Shown: positions 1 to 8,499 of the stretch, piece after piece | Numbering within the stretch: position 1 is the first letter of the stretch | How the letters are laid out: every line of letters begins with the position of its first letter | Assembly (NCBI RefSeq): GCF_020010925.1 | Contig: NZ_JAGJBZ010000006.1 | Span: forward strand, 186,001-250,000 | Source: Streptomyces griseiscabiei | GTDB lineage: Bacteria; Actinomycetota; Actinomycetes; Streptomycetales; Streptomycetaceae | Length of the DNA: 64,000 bases | Direction: 5' to 3' | Notes under the pieces: generated by a model | The model's database searches: none | Seen by the model: the letters and a program-made list of their open reading frames with translations, nothing else | What the model was told of the DNA's origin: nothing | Translations under genes and position numbers: made by a program

Positions 1-1
1 G

Positions 2-115
2 ACGGAGGCATGGCAGGAGGGCGAGCGCGAGGCCAGCGCTGACATCGCGGCCGGACGCACGACCTTCTACGAGGACGCGGACAGTCTGCTCGCGGACCTC
101 GGTGAGGAAAACTGA
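2..115 (+). CDS. C-terminal end of a type II antitoxin (partial)
   Basis: The reading frame runs in from the left edge and stops at TGA 113-115, giving 37 residues that begin TEAWQEGE and end LLADLGEEN. Acidic tails of this kind (a Gly-Arg turn, then an aromatic residue and a 'LLADL' helix) are usual at the end of AbrB- or Phd-type antitoxins. The stop overlaps the GTG start of the RelE-like toxin at 102, the usual translational coupling of an antitoxin-toxin pair. The DNA-binding N-terminus is outside the window, so the antitoxin family cannot be fixed. The partner gene is the main support for the call. Confidence 0.6.
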   Translation, partial: TEAWQEGEREASADIAAGRTTFYEDADSLLADLGEEN

Positions 116-455
116 CCTCGACCCCCTGGAGGCCCTATTGCCGACGTTTGAAACGACTGCCCGCTTCGACCGTGACGTGCGGAAGCTCCCTCAGCCGGAG
201 CGAGAGCGGTTCGTGGACACCGTCCGGAACAAGTTCGTACCGGACGTGACCAAAGGGCAGTTTCGGCCCGGCCTCCGTGTCAAGCCCGTCCAGGGCGTGA
301 AGGTCGCCGACGGCGAGAGTCCGGTCATGGAGATGACCTGGGCGCCTGACGGGCGCGCCACCTGGCAGTACGGGGACCAACGCCGCGAAGGCGAGCCCCA
401 TGTCATCTGGCGCAGGGTCGGTGGGCACGAGATCTTCGATCCCGGCCCCGCCTGA
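102..455 (+). CDS. RelE/ParE-like toxin of a type II toxin-antitoxin pair
   Basis: This is a 117-residue basic protein starting at GTG 102 inside the end of the antitoxin gene. The motifs FDRDVRKLP near residue 22, KPVQGV near 61, EMTWAPDGRATWQYG near 77-91 and VIWRRVGGHEIF near the C-terminus match the small RelE/ParE fold as found in Streptomyces 'RelE family toxin' proteins. Known members cleave mRNA on the ribosome or poison gyrase; which applies here cannot be told. Expression is probably autoregulated by the antitoxin upstream. Bases 456-736 after it hold no gene I can support. Confidence 0.72.
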   Translation: MRKTDLDPLEALLPTFETTARFDRDVRKLPQPERERFVDTVRNKFVPDVTKGQFRPGLRVKPVQGVKVADGESPVMEMTWAPDGRATWQYGDQRREGEPHVIWRRVGGHEIFDPGPA

Positions 456-736
456 GAGAGCACGAGCGGTCCGCCTCACTCACGTGGGCGGGCCGCTCCC
501 GTGGAGGGGGCGAGTTCGACGCAGGTGTCACCTGCCGTCGGCGCCTGAGAAGGACGGACTTCTTCCAGTACAGGGGGCCGTTCCCGGAGCCACGTGCCCT
601 CGGCCTGCCCTCCACCTGCGGGTTTCGAAGCCCGTCGAAAGCCCTGGTGCCGCCTTCCCGCACTCGGACACCCTGGTGACGTCCGTAGGACCTTGTCCTC
701 TTCGCAGGGACAAACCGTGAGTTCAGGAGGCCTTTC

Positions 737-1042
737 TTGCATGCACGTGTGAAGATCCTCGGCGCCGTGGCCGTTGCCGTGATGTCCGCGGTCGCGCTGC
801 CCGGTTCGGCGTCGGCGTCGGGAACGGCGGTCAGGGCGTGTGGCTACTACGAGACGCAGTCGGACGCGTACTACGGCCACTGCACCAGCGCGCCGGGGCC
901 GAGCAACGGCGCGTACATCAAAATCGACTGGGACTGGACGCCGTTCGACAGTTACCGGTGTGTGCGACCTGGTGAGACCCGTCTGGGCTCCACCAGTGAG
1001 ATCGACGGTGCGTACTGGACCGCGAACTGCACTCCGGCGTGA
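737..1042 (+). CDS. Small secreted protein, DUF6355-like
   Basis: The protein has 101 residues. The chosen start is TTG 737, six bases after a strong AGGAGG at 725-730; an ATG at 741 is out of frame and closes at once. Residues 1-27 are a clear Sec signal peptide (basic start, hydrophobic core, cleavage near ASA). The mature part has four cysteines in the pattern ACGYYET, YGHCTS, YRCV and ANCTPA, plus a LGST..IDGAYW motif. This resembles the family I recall as DUF6355, small exported proteins with no established biochemical role. Two disulfides in an extracytoplasmic domain are likely. It stands alone and ends before a bidirectional hairpin. Confidence 0.7.
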   Translation: MHARVKILGAVAVAVMSAVALPGSASASGTAVRACGYYETQSDAYYGHCTSAPGPSNGAYIKIDWDWTPFDSYRCVRPGETRLGSTSEIDGAYWTANCTPA

Positions 1043-1055
1043 CGTAGGGGTCTGG

Positions 1056-1090
1056 CGTGCCCCCGGCGTCCACACCTTGCCGGGGGCACG
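1056..1090. terminator. Hairpin between convergent genes
   Basis: CGTGCCCCCGGC at 1056-1067 pairs perfectly with GCCGGGGGCACG at 1079-1090 across an 11-base loop. It lies between the rightward secreted-protein gene and the stop of the leftward immunity paralogue, so it probably terminates transcription from both sides. No U-tract follows, as is normal in Streptomyces. Confidence 0.75.
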
Positions 1091-1658
1091 TCAGGCCTTC
1101 CCGAAGGACGGTCGGAGCAGGTCCGTCAGGTCCGGGCCCCGGCCGTCGATCACGTCGGGTCGCTTGATGCCGTGGCCCTCCGCGCTGCCGAAGTACGTCG
1201 GGTCGCCCGGCTCGGCGGGGACTCCCAGGAAGGTGTCCAGGGAGCGGAGGGCGGCGGAGAGGCGGGGGGCGTTCAGCAGTTCGACCAGCCGGTGTTCCCC
1301 GCGCTTCTCGCCCGTCGCGTCGATCCAGGTCCCGGAGCCCACGACGAGGATGCTCCCCACCGACGCGTCGGGGAAGCCGACGGGGCGGCTCCGCTCGACG
1401 CGCAGGGCGACCTCCTCGCCGTCCATCGGCCCCGGGAGCGACATCCGGGTGACGAGCCCCGTGCCCCCCGCTGCCGTCCACGATCCAGTGCCATTCGAGG
1501 ACGCCGGGCACGAGCAGTTCGTGTGCGCGCAGCACCGCGGACATCCGGGCCGCCACGGACAGCGCGGATACCGGGCCCGGGGTCACGCGTTCGTCGGACG
1601 CGTCGAGTTCCCACGTCCAGGACGCGCACGCCCCGGGGGAGCGGAACAGCGCGGACAC
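1091..1658 (-). pseudogene. Frameshifted immunity-protein paralogue
   Basis: Two frames together make one protein. The first, from GTG 1658, reads ASWTWELDASDERV and on to EWHWIVDGSGG. The second, ending at 1091, reads RMSLPGPMDGEEVALRVERS and on to DPTYFGSAEGHGI. They join smoothly if one G is removed from the G6 run at 1464-1469, giving VDGSGGTGLVTRMSLPG. The reconstructed product matches the intact upstream gene at its start (TWxxD..) and at NAPRLSAALRSL..DPTYFG versus NYPRLAAALRDL..DPTYFG. It is shorter than that gene and seems to lack its middle and C-terminal parts. It follows the intact copy by four bases, so it looks like a tandem duplicate now inactive, a phase-variable gene, or a one-base sequencing error. 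Confidence 0.68.
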
Positions 1659-1662
1659 CGCC

Positions 1663-2712
1663 TCAGTCGCCGTGGGTGGCGAGTTCGCGCAGGTCGGCGA
1701 GGGGGAGGGAGCGGGGCTCGGTGGCCGGGGGGACGTGGCCGGCGACCGGGTCGGCGGGGGCGCGGACGCAGGTGGTGAGCGCCTCGGCCGGCGTCAGACC
1801 GTGCTCGTAGGACTCGTGCAGGCGGTCGAGCCAGACGAGGCCCGCCTTGTACCCGTCCTCGCCGGCGCCGTCGCGGGGCTCGAAGCTCGCGGCGGAGTCG
1901 GCGTCGGAGGCCCAGAGGTAGCCGAGGACGCCGCCGTGGCCGGCGACGACCGGGACGTACCGGACCTGTCCGGCCCCGGACCGCCTGTAGCCCACGGAGT
2001 CGAAGACGGGGCCGTGCCGGAAGACCTCCGTACGCCTCGGGATCTCGAAACGCGACCACACGTCGGAGGGCGAGCCGTCCGGCTCGAAGAAGTTCTCGAC
2101 GCCCGTCTCGGTCGGCCTGCCGAAGTACGTCGGGTCGTCCGGGTCGGTCTCCGCGTCCAGGGCCTCGGAGAGGTCGCGCAGCGCCGCGGCCAGCCGTGGG
2201 TAGTTCACGGCGTGCACGTCGGCCTGCGGACGGCCCTCCAGGTCGTACGGCATCCAGGCGTCCGAGAACGTCCTGAGGTCGGCGGTGACATAGTCCAGGA
2301 ACGCCGAGGCACCGAGCACGAACAGCCGCTCCTCGTGGGCCTCGCCGCCGGTGCCGGGGATGCGTACGGCACCGCGGCAGACGATGTCGGCGTACACGGC
2401 GCCGATCTCGCCGGGGCGCAGCTCCGCCTCGATCCGGGCGGTCAGTGCCCGGACCGTGTCGGCGGTGGACGGCGTCTCACCCGGCGTCTCACCCGGCGTC
2501 TCACCGAGCAGGAGGTCGCCCTCGAAGAGGCGGTCGTCCGACCCGCCGGCCTCGTGGACGGACACATGGAGCGTCGGAGGGCCGACGGCCAGCCGGTGCC
2601 GCGCGAGAACGGCGTACGCGTCGAGCAGGGCCCGGAGGCACTCCGCGACATCATGCCCGTCCTCGGTGTCGCGCCCCCAGGTCCAGCGGGCGACAGGGGT
2701 ACTGGCGATCAC
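1663..2712 (-). CDS. Putative immunity protein for the adjacent toxin
   Basis: The 349-residue cytoplasmic-looking protein has no signal peptide or membrane segment. Its ATG at 2712 overlaps the toxin stop by four bases (ATGA), so the two are translationally coupled, the standard layout for a toxin followed by its protector. I do not recognise a named immunity family. Visible features are an acidic composition, a Gly-Glu-Thr-Pro triplicate near residues 70-80 (GETPGETPGETP), a DPTYFG motif near 200 and a C-terminal stretch rich in Ala, Pro and Asp. A degenerate paralogue follows directly. The immunity role is inferred only from position and pairing. Confidence 0.62.
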   Translation of the reverse strand: MIASTPVARWTWGRDTEDGHDVAECLRALLDAYAVLARHRLAVGPPTLHVSVHEAGGSDDRLFEGDLLLGETPGETPGETPSTADTVRALTARIEAELRPGEIGAVYADIVCRGAVRIPGTGGEAHEERLFVLGASAFLDYVTADLRTFSDAWMPYDLEGRPQADVHAVNYPRLAAALRDLSEALDAETDPDDPTYFGRPTETGVENFFEPDGSPSDVWSRFEIPRRTEVFRHGPVFDSVGYRRSGAGQVRYVPVVAGHGGVLGYLWASDADSAASFEPRDGAGEDGYKAGLVWLDRLHESYEHGLTPAEALTTCVRAPADPVAGHVPPATEPRSLPLADLRELATHGD

Positions 2713-5138
2713 AGTGCTGCCTCCGGCATGAACGTACCGTCGGGCGGGATCCGCATGACCCCGTCCTCGACACGGATGATGAACTGCACGTCGGTCTTCC
2801 CGTACACCTCGGTGAGCCGCTGTGCCGTCCGCATGGCCGCATGGTCGGCCATCGTGCCCTTCGTGTCGACCACGAACGTCTTGAAGTCGGCACCGGACTC
2901 CGCCAACTGCTGCATGTTGTCGAAGATCTTCTTGACGGTCTTCTTGGGGTTCGCGACGTCCTTGAACTGGTAGCCGTGGACGTTGCCCGCCGCGTCGCGG
3001 GCCATGACGTCCAGGTCCGTGCCCTCACCGGTCCTGACTCCGGGCTTGAGGTCGAAACCGCCCTTGACCTCGAAGGAGATGTCGCGGATGCCGCTCTCGT
3101 ACAGCCGGTTGCCCAGCCGCAGCTGCTCGATGCCGCCGGACATCTTGTCCGCGTGGGCCAGGCTGGAGACCGTCTGGTCGAAGCCCGTGGCGCCGTCGAA
3201 ACGCCCGGACGCGATGGTCTCGGCGATCTCCCGGCCGGCGGGATGACCGGCCAGGTTGTCCAGCACCCGCTCCAGGTCGCCCGGCTTGACCTTCGTCCCG
3301 CGCATCTGCTGACGGACCTGATCCTCCAGGTGGCCGCCGCGCTCGAACGGCTGAGGGTCGCCGTCCGGCCGCTCCCAGCCCCCGGGGTCGTTCGCGCCGT
3401 CGTCGCCGGCGCCCGTGCCGCCGCTCGGCGGGTCCTGCGGAGGCCCGCTCCCCGGGCCGTCGCCGCCACCGGGTCCGTCCGCACCGCCACCGCCGGGCCC
3501 GTCGGCACCGCCGCCCGGCGTCCCGCCCTGGCCGTGACCCGCCGGGGTCTCCCTGGGACCGCCGCCCGAGGGGGTGTCCGTATGCCCGCCGCCCGGTGTC
3601 TCGCCGCGACCGCCGCCGCTCGGTGTCTCATGGCTCCCGGCCGGTCCCCGGCCCAGGTCGTCGGCCCGGCCACCGGGCAGGCCGTCGTCCCCGACCCGCC
3701 CCACGGCCCCCGTGGCGCCGTCGCCCACCTTCGCGCCCGCGCCCACCAACTCCGGCTCGGGCCGGGTGACATCGACGCCGCGCTCCGCCGCCGTCCCCTC
3801 GTGCCTGATGCTGTCCAGGGACTCGCGGACCGTGCCGTCGGCGTTGTGGACGACGAGGGTCTGGGTGTCCAGGTAGACGACCTCGCCCTTGGGGGTCTCC
3901 ATACGGACGCTGTTCTCGGGGGTGAGGCCCGCCGGGAGGTCGTCCGTGATGTTCGGTGCGTCGGCGATCTGGTAGGTGCCCTCGCCGAGCTTGATGTGGG
4001 TGCCGTCGGTGATGCCGCGCAGGCTCGCCATGACGTCACCGATCTTGACCGCCGTGGCGCCGACGCCCTTGGTGAGGTACGTCATCGGGTCGACGATCTT
4101 GCCGGCCTTGCCCGCGAAGGAGATCGCCTTGGCGATGGCGCCCGCCTTGCCCGCGCCCGCCGCCGCTCCTCCGGCACCGCCGGTGAAGATGGTGGTGAGG
4201 ACGTTGAAGGTGACCGCCCCGGCCGCCCGCGACGGGTTCTTGCCCCACTCGTCGTAGGCGATGAGCGCCTTGCCGGTCTCGACGACGGCCGTGCGGGAGT
4301 CGCGCAGCCAGGACGGCAGCTTGTCGTCGGGGGCCAGCCAGTACGCCGTACCCACCACCGGTACGGCGGTGATCAGGATGCCCGTCGCCAGCTTGCCGAG
4401 GCCCACCCAGGCCTGGCCCGCCGCGTCCCAGCCGCTGAAGCCCACCAGGGTGCCGAGGCCCTTGATCGTGCCCCACACGCCGTCCACGACGAAGCCGACC
4501 GCGAAGTCCCAGACGTGTTCGTGGATGTAGTACCAGGGGTTGGACTCCTCGACCGGGTCGCCCCACGGCAGACCACCGGCGTTGTTCAGGTCCTCGCCCC
4601 GGTAGCCGTACATGTTCTCTTTGTTCGAGCCGTCGTTGACGACCAGCGCCTCGCCGCCGACCAGCGCGACGATCTTGTTGTAGCAGTCGCGTTCGGCGGC
4701 CTGGAACGCGGCGTACGCGGCGTTGATGTCGGAGCGGCGGTTGTTGTTCTCCTCGACGAGGTCACCGTCGGCCCGCCACTCGTCGTCGCCCTCGATCTTC
4801 TGGCGGAAGGCGATCGCGTCCCGGCGGAGCTGGTCGAACTTCTGCTTGAGCGGGCCCACGGCCGACGCGTACGTGTCCAGCGCCGACGCCACGGTCTCCA
4901 ACTCCGTGGCGAACTCGTCGCCCTTGGCCGCCACCGGCGCGGTCGTCGCGAACAGCGCCTCCGCCTCGGGTGCCTTGTAGTACGCGGAGAGGCCGCCGAA
5001 GCGGGTGTGGATCGCCGAGCCCGAGTCCCTCAGGGAGGTACCGGCCGAGCGGACACCCGCGATGCCCACGTCCAGCTGCTCCAGATTGCCGGTGAACTCG
5101 GGGACTTCCTCCGGGATGACGGGGATGTCGTCGCTCAC
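2709..5138 (-). CDS. WXG100/ESX-type polymorphic toxin with nuclease-like C-terminus
   Basis: The 809-residue protein starts at GTG 5138 and overlaps the small upstream gene by four bases. Residues 1-110 are helical and WXG100/LXG-like (FTGNLEQLDVGI, then ALDTYASAVGPLKQKFDQLR). Residues 180-360 hold hydrophobic and Gly/Ala-rich helices (TGILITAVPVVGTAYWL; GGAGGAAAGAGKAG). Residues 460-570 are a Gly/Pro linker. The last 220 residues form a separate globular domain with E690, D708/D710 and the pair Q724-x-K726 in GYQFKDV, the E..D..(Q/E)xK layout of PD-(D/E)xK nucleases. It is probably exported by a type VII-like route and acts on nucleic acid in rivals, with protection by the coupled downstream gene. 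No type VII core genes lie beside it; the FHA/FtsK-like ATPase is 19 kb away. Confidence 0.72.
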   Translation of the reverse strand: MSDDIPVIPEEVPEFTGNLEQLDVGIAGVRSAGTSLRDSGSAIHTRFGGLSAYYKAPEAEALFATTAPVAAKGDEFATELETVASALDTYASAVGPLKQKFDQLRRDAIAFRQKIEGDDEWRADGDLVEENNNRRSDINAAYAAFQAAERDCYNKIVALVGGEALVVNDGSNKENMYGYRGEDLNNAGGLPWGDPVEESNPWYYIHEHVWDFAVGFVVDGVWGTIKGLGTLVGFSGWDAAGQAWVGLGKLATGILITAVPVVGTAYWLAPDDKLPSWLRDSRTAVVETGKALIAYDEWGKNPSRAAGAVTFNVLTTIFTGGAGGAAAGAGKAGAIAKAISFAGKAGKIVDPMTYLTKGVGATAVKIGDVMASLRGITDGTHIKLGEGTYQIADAPNITDDLPAGLTPENSVRMETPKGEVVYLDTQTLVVHNADGTVRESLDSIRHEGTAAERGVDVTRPEPELVGAGAKVGDGATGAVGRVGDDGLPGGRADDLGRGPAGSHETPSGGGRGETPGGGHTDTPSGGGPRETPAGHGQGGTPGGGADGPGGGGADGPGGGDGPGSGPPQDPPSGGTGAGDDGANDPGGWERPDGDPQPFERGGHLEDQVRQQMRGTKVKPGDLERVLDNLAGHPAGREIAETIASGRFDGATGFDQTVSSLAHADKMSGGIEQLRLGNRLYESGIRDISFEVKGGFDLKPGVRTGEGTDLDVMARDAAGNVHGYQFKDVANPKKTVKKIFDNMQQLAESGADFKTFVVDTKGTMADHAAMRTAQRLTEVYGKTDVQFIIRVEDGVMRIPPDGTFMPEAAL

Positions 5139-5569
5139 TTCGGACCCTGCCCGCCGTTGCCGTCGACACCCGGCGGGGGCGGAACGACCGTCGCCTTCAG
5201 CGCGTTCGCCTGCTGCTCTGCCGCCATGTCCAGGTCACCGGTCACATAGGCGTTGGTGGCCTTGGCCGCGCCCTGCACGGAGTCGATGGTCCGCTGCGCC
5301 ATGTACGCCAGCTTCTGCTGACGCTCCTGGAGGTACTTGCTCAGCGCCGCCGCGACCGGTCCGACCGGCACGCGGGGGGTGCCGGCGACCACCGGCCCGA
5401 TCATCGGTCCGCTGAACTGCCCGCCCGGCACGGCCGTACCGGCCGACTCGGCCGCGCTCGCCATGTTCGACACCAGCGAGTTGGCGGCCTTCTCCAGGCC
5501 GCCCGCCGCCTCGCCCGTCGAATTCAGCGTGGTCTGCACGTTGTTCGGATCGATGTCCCAAGCCGGCAT
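5135..5569 (-). CDS. Small WXG100-like partner protein (DUF6507-like)
   Basis: The 144-residue protein starts at ATG 5569, preceded by a GGGGG stretch. It begins MPAWDIDPNNVQTTLNSTGE and continues with Ala-rich amphipathic helices and ends in a Pro/Gly-rich tail (VVPPPPGVDGNGG). This matches a family I recall as DUF6507, found just upstream of Streptomyces LXG/WXG-type toxins. It is likely a helical partner or targeting factor for the 809-aa toxin, with which it overlaps by four bases (GTGA). Upstream, two direct copies of TCTCCGCGGAAYGCCTT lie 18 bp apart (5617 and 5635) in the probable promoter region. Confidence 0.6.
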   Translation of the reverse strand: MPAWDIDPNNVQTTLNSTGEAAGGLEKAANSLVSNMASAAESAGTAVPGGQFSGPMIGPVVAGTPRVPVGPVAAALSKYLQERQQKLAYMAQRTIDSVQGAAKATNAYVTGDLDMAAEQQANALKATVVPPPPGVDGNGGQGPK

Positions 5570-5724
5570 CGTCGCTACCCCCGTAACGCCCTGTCGGACA
5601 CGTCGTACGTACGTCATCTCCGCGGAACGCCTTGTCTCCGCGGAATGCCTTTCGGCTTCCCTCAGTACACACGAGCAAACGGCACCGGACAGTTCCCGCT
5701 GCACGTCGATTCCGTCACAAAGGG

Positions 5725-6687
5725 CTATCGTCGCGCCGTCCAGCCCGCCCATGCCGACGTGATCATGTCGTCGACGCCGTACCGCGCCTTCCAGCCCAGC
5801 TCGGCGGCGATCCGGTCCGCCGAGGCGACCACGCGCGCGGGGTCTCCGGGGCGCCGGCCGACGACCACCGGCGGCAGGTCGTGCCCGGTGAGCGCGTTGA
5901 TCCGGTCGATCATCCCGCGCACCGAGACGCCGTCCCCGCGCCCGATGTTGAGGGTGAGATCCGTGCCGGGGGCCTCGCGCAGCCGCCGCGCGGTCGCCAC
6001 ATGGGCCTCCGCGAGGTCGACGACATGGATGTAGTCCCGGACGCAGGTCCCGTCGGGGGTCGGGTAGTCGGCGCCGAAGATCCGCGGCGGGGCGCCCTCG
6101 GAGAGCTTCTCGAAGACCATGGGGACGAGATTGAAGACGCCCGTGTCGGACAGCTCGGGGGTCGCGGCACCCGCCACGTTGAAGTAGCGCAGGGAGGCCG
6201 TGGACAGGCCCGTCGCCCGGCCCGTGGCCCGCACCAGCCACTCGCCGACCAGCTTGGTCTCGCCGTACGGGCTCATCGGCAGACACGGGGTGTCCTCGGA
6301 GACGAGGTCCACATCGGGCATGCCGTACACGGCGGCGGAGGACGAGAAGACGAAGGACGCGACCTGTGCGTCCGTGACGGCCGACAGCAGGGTGCGCAGG
6401 CCCTCGACGTTCTCCCGGTAGTAGTGCAGCGGCCGTTCGACGGACTCGCCGACCTGCTTCTTCGCCGCGAGATGGACGACGCCGGTGACGCTCCGGTCCC
6501 GGATCACCCGGGCCAGCCGCTCCCCGTCGAGGGTGGAACCGATCTCCAACGGCACGCCCCCGGGCACCCGTTCGGCGACCCCCGTGGAGAGATCGTCGTA
6601 GACGACGGCCTCCTCGCCCGCGTCCAGCATCGCGCGCACCACATGCGCCCCGATGTATCCGGCGCCACCGGTGATCAGCCAGGTCAT
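5725..6687 (-). CDS. galE: UDP-glucose 4-epimerase
   Basis: The 320-residue short-chain dehydrogenase-type epimerase interconverts UDP-glucose and UDP-galactose (or the N-acetyl forms) using bound NAD. The NAD motif TGGAGYIG is at residues 5-12, the catalytic SSSAAVYG region near 120 and the YGETK Tyr-Lys pair near 145; LRYFNVAGA and the C-terminal RPGDPARVVAS are also typical. The length is normal. The start is ATG 6687; a 9-bp GAGTCCTGC unit is repeated just upstream (6708-6731). It follows a glycosyltransferase on the same strand, so it may supply galactose donors for the wall glycopolymer genes to the right. Confidence 0.95.
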   Translation of the reverse strand: MTWLITGGAGYIGAHVVRAMLDAGEEAVVYDDLSTGVAERVPGGVPLEIGSTLDGERLARVIRDRSVTGVVHLAAKKQVGESVERPLHYYRENVEGLRTLLSAVTDAQVASFVFSSSAAVYGMPDVDLVSEDTPCLPMSPYGETKLVGEWLVRATGRATGLSTASLRYFNVAGAATPELSDTGVFNLVPMVFEKLSEGAPPRIFGADYPTPDGTCVRDYIHVVDLAEAHVATARRLREAPGTDLTLNIGRGDGVSVRGMIDRINALTGHDLPPVVVGRRPGDPARVVASADRIAAELGWKARYGVDDMITSAWAGWTARR

Positions 6688-6752
6688 GGACGACCTTCCC
6701 CTTGTACGAGTCCTGCGAGTCCTGCGAGTCCGGGCAATGCCATGGTCGGTCA

Positions 6753-8345
6753 TCAGTGAAGCAGGCGTTTGAGACGGCGGCGTACAACTTCGGTCAATCC
6801 TCGCCAACCGGGCGCGAGCCGGATCGCGAGCGCTCCCGCGTGGGTCGCGTACGGCTGCACCAGAAGCACTCCGTGGCGCGTGCTGAGCAGTGCGCTCCGG
6901 CGCAGCAGCCCGGCGCCCGCGACGGCGTGCGCGGTGGTCTCGCGCCGACTGCCGTCCGCGAACCGCAGCCGCAGCCGGAGGTCCCAGGTGCCGCTGCCCA
7001 ACGCGGTGAGGTCCAGCGGGACTTCGGCGGTCCAGCTGTCGAACTCGGGCTCGGGTGCGAGGAAGGCCGTACCGGCGAACCCCACCCGCCCGTCCGTCCG
7101 CTCGACGAACTCCACCCGTACGCTCTCCGGCCCCGCCTCCGCCATCCGCCCGTACAGCTCGTGCAGCCGCAGCCGGAGCACCGTCCCCCGCGCGCGTGGC
7201 CGCAGTTCCGCGTCGACGGCGGCGGGCAGCAGATGCACGGGACGGACGAGGAGGTGGTCCAGTTCCACCTGCGACAGGTCGGCGGACCAGACGGGGGAGT
7301 CGTCGCCCGCGCGCGCGTAGGGCGGGGTGAGCCGGGCGGGGCGGGCCGCGATCGCCTTGAGGCGGGCCAGGTCGCGCGGCTGCTCGGCGGCGAGGACCAC
7401 CCGGGCGACGACCCGGCCGGGCGCGGGCGCCGGCGCGAAGTCCCCCTCGTCGAAGGAGGCCAGGTACGCGCGCGTCAGGGCCCACCACTCGCGCCGGTAC
7501 TCCGCGTCGCGCAGATCCAGTTCGCGCGCGTACATCCGCAGCGAGTGGTCGAGGAAGCGGGTGCGGGTGGCGCGCGCCAGCTCCTTCTCGCCGGCGCCCG
7601 ACAGGATGTCGTGGGAGAGCCGGTCGGCGTCCGTGCGGGCCCGCCAGTTGGCGATGCCGGAGCGGTCCAGGGATATGGACAGCCGGGCCGCCGAGCGGCG
7701 TACGTGCCAGACGTACACGGGGTCGGGGACGAGCGCGACACGCGGCGCGGCGGCCAGCACGCGCGCGCCGAACACGAAGTCCTCGTACGGGAAGCGGCCC
7801 TCGGGGAAGCGGATCGCGTGGTCGCGCAGAAAGGTGGTCCGGTAGAGCTTGTTGACGCAGAGGGTGTCGTGCACCAGGCGTACGCGCCGGGACGGGTGCT
7901 CCACCAGCGTGCGCCGGTCGTACAGCTCGGGCTGCCACGGGGTCTCGCGGCGGGACGGCAGCTCCCGGCGCACGCACAGCCCCGACGCGACCGGCGCGTC
8001 ATGCTCCAGGACCGCCCCCAGCAGCGCGTCCACGGCGCCGGGCGGCAGCAGGTCGTCGCTGTCCAGGAACATCACGTACGGCGAGGTCGCGGCGTCCAGC
8101 CCGGTGTTGCGCGGGGTGCCGCAGCCGCCGCTGTTGGACGGGCGCCGTACGACCCGCAGCCGGGGCTCGTCCGCGGCCAGCCGCTCCAGCAGCTCCGCGC
8201 TGCCGTCCGTCGAGCAGTCGTCGACGGCGATCACCTCACCGACGGCCGGCCCCTGTGCGAGCGCCGAGCGCACGGCGTCCGCCACATGGGCGGCGTCGTC
8301 GTAGCCGATGACGACGACGGAGACCTGCGCCTGCTGAAGAGCCAT
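6753..8345 (-). CDS. Family 2 glycosyltransferase with a C-terminal accessory domain
   Basis: The protein has 530 residues. The GT-A domain fills residues 1-230: VSVVVIGYDD at the start, VDDCSTDGS near 40, the metal-binding DSDD near 93 and NKLYRTTFLRD near 160. The remaining 300 residues are beta-rich (VELDHLLVRPVHLL, GTWDLRLRLRF) and resemble the accessory region seen in Streptomyces wall-polymer transferases; no function is known for it. The C-terminus is basic (RRRLKRLLH), suggesting contact with the membrane surface. Unlike the three later enzymes it has no CDP-glycerol transferase domain. It is probably co-transcribed with galE downstream. Confidence 0.85.
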   Translation of the reverse strand: MALQQAQVSVVVIGYDDAAHVADAVRSALAQGPAVGEVIAVDDCSTDGSAELLERLAADEPRLRVVRRPSNSGGCGTPRNTGLDAATSPYVMFLDSDDLLPPGAVDALLGAVLEHDAPVASGLCVRRELPSRRETPWQPELYDRRTLVEHPSRRVRLVHDTLCVNKLYRTTFLRDHAIRFPEGRFPYEDFVFGARVLAAAPRVALVPDPVYVWHVRRSAARLSISLDRSGIANWRARTDADRLSHDILSGAGEKELARATRTRFLDHSLRMYARELDLRDAEYRREWWALTRAYLASFDEGDFAPAPAPGRVVARVVLAAEQPRDLARLKAIAARPARLTPPYARAGDDSPVWSADLSQVELDHLLVRPVHLLPAAVDAELRPRARGTVLRLRLHELYGRMAEAGPESVRVEFVERTDGRVGFAGTAFLAPEPEFDSWTAEVPLDLTALGSGTWDLRLRLRFADGSRRETTAHAVAGAGLLRRSALLSTRHGVLLVQPYATHAGALAIRLAPGWRGLTEVVRRRLKRLLH

Positions 8346-8499
8346 TGGTTGCCCCGCACCTATGAGAGGTATGTGTGCAATCTTCCCTTAAGGGCGGCTT
8401 CGCGGCCCCGTGGGGAAGATGGCACGCGGGAGGCTGGGGTTCCGCGCGAGGTTGTCGGATTCTGTCGATGTGCCGAGGGTTATCCGGGTGGGCGGGCGC

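Noticed and set aside
456..736. Possible small genes in the gap after the RelE-like toxin
   Set aside because: Open frames on both strands are Arg/Pro-rich, lack ribosome sites and have no coding-like third-position pattern that I can support.
2445..5249. 934-codon open frame on the + strand
   Set aside because: It is the antisense shadow of the toxin gene, has an Arg/Ala/Gly-rich composition with no motifs, and runs through several genes. High-GC codon bias leaves such frames open.
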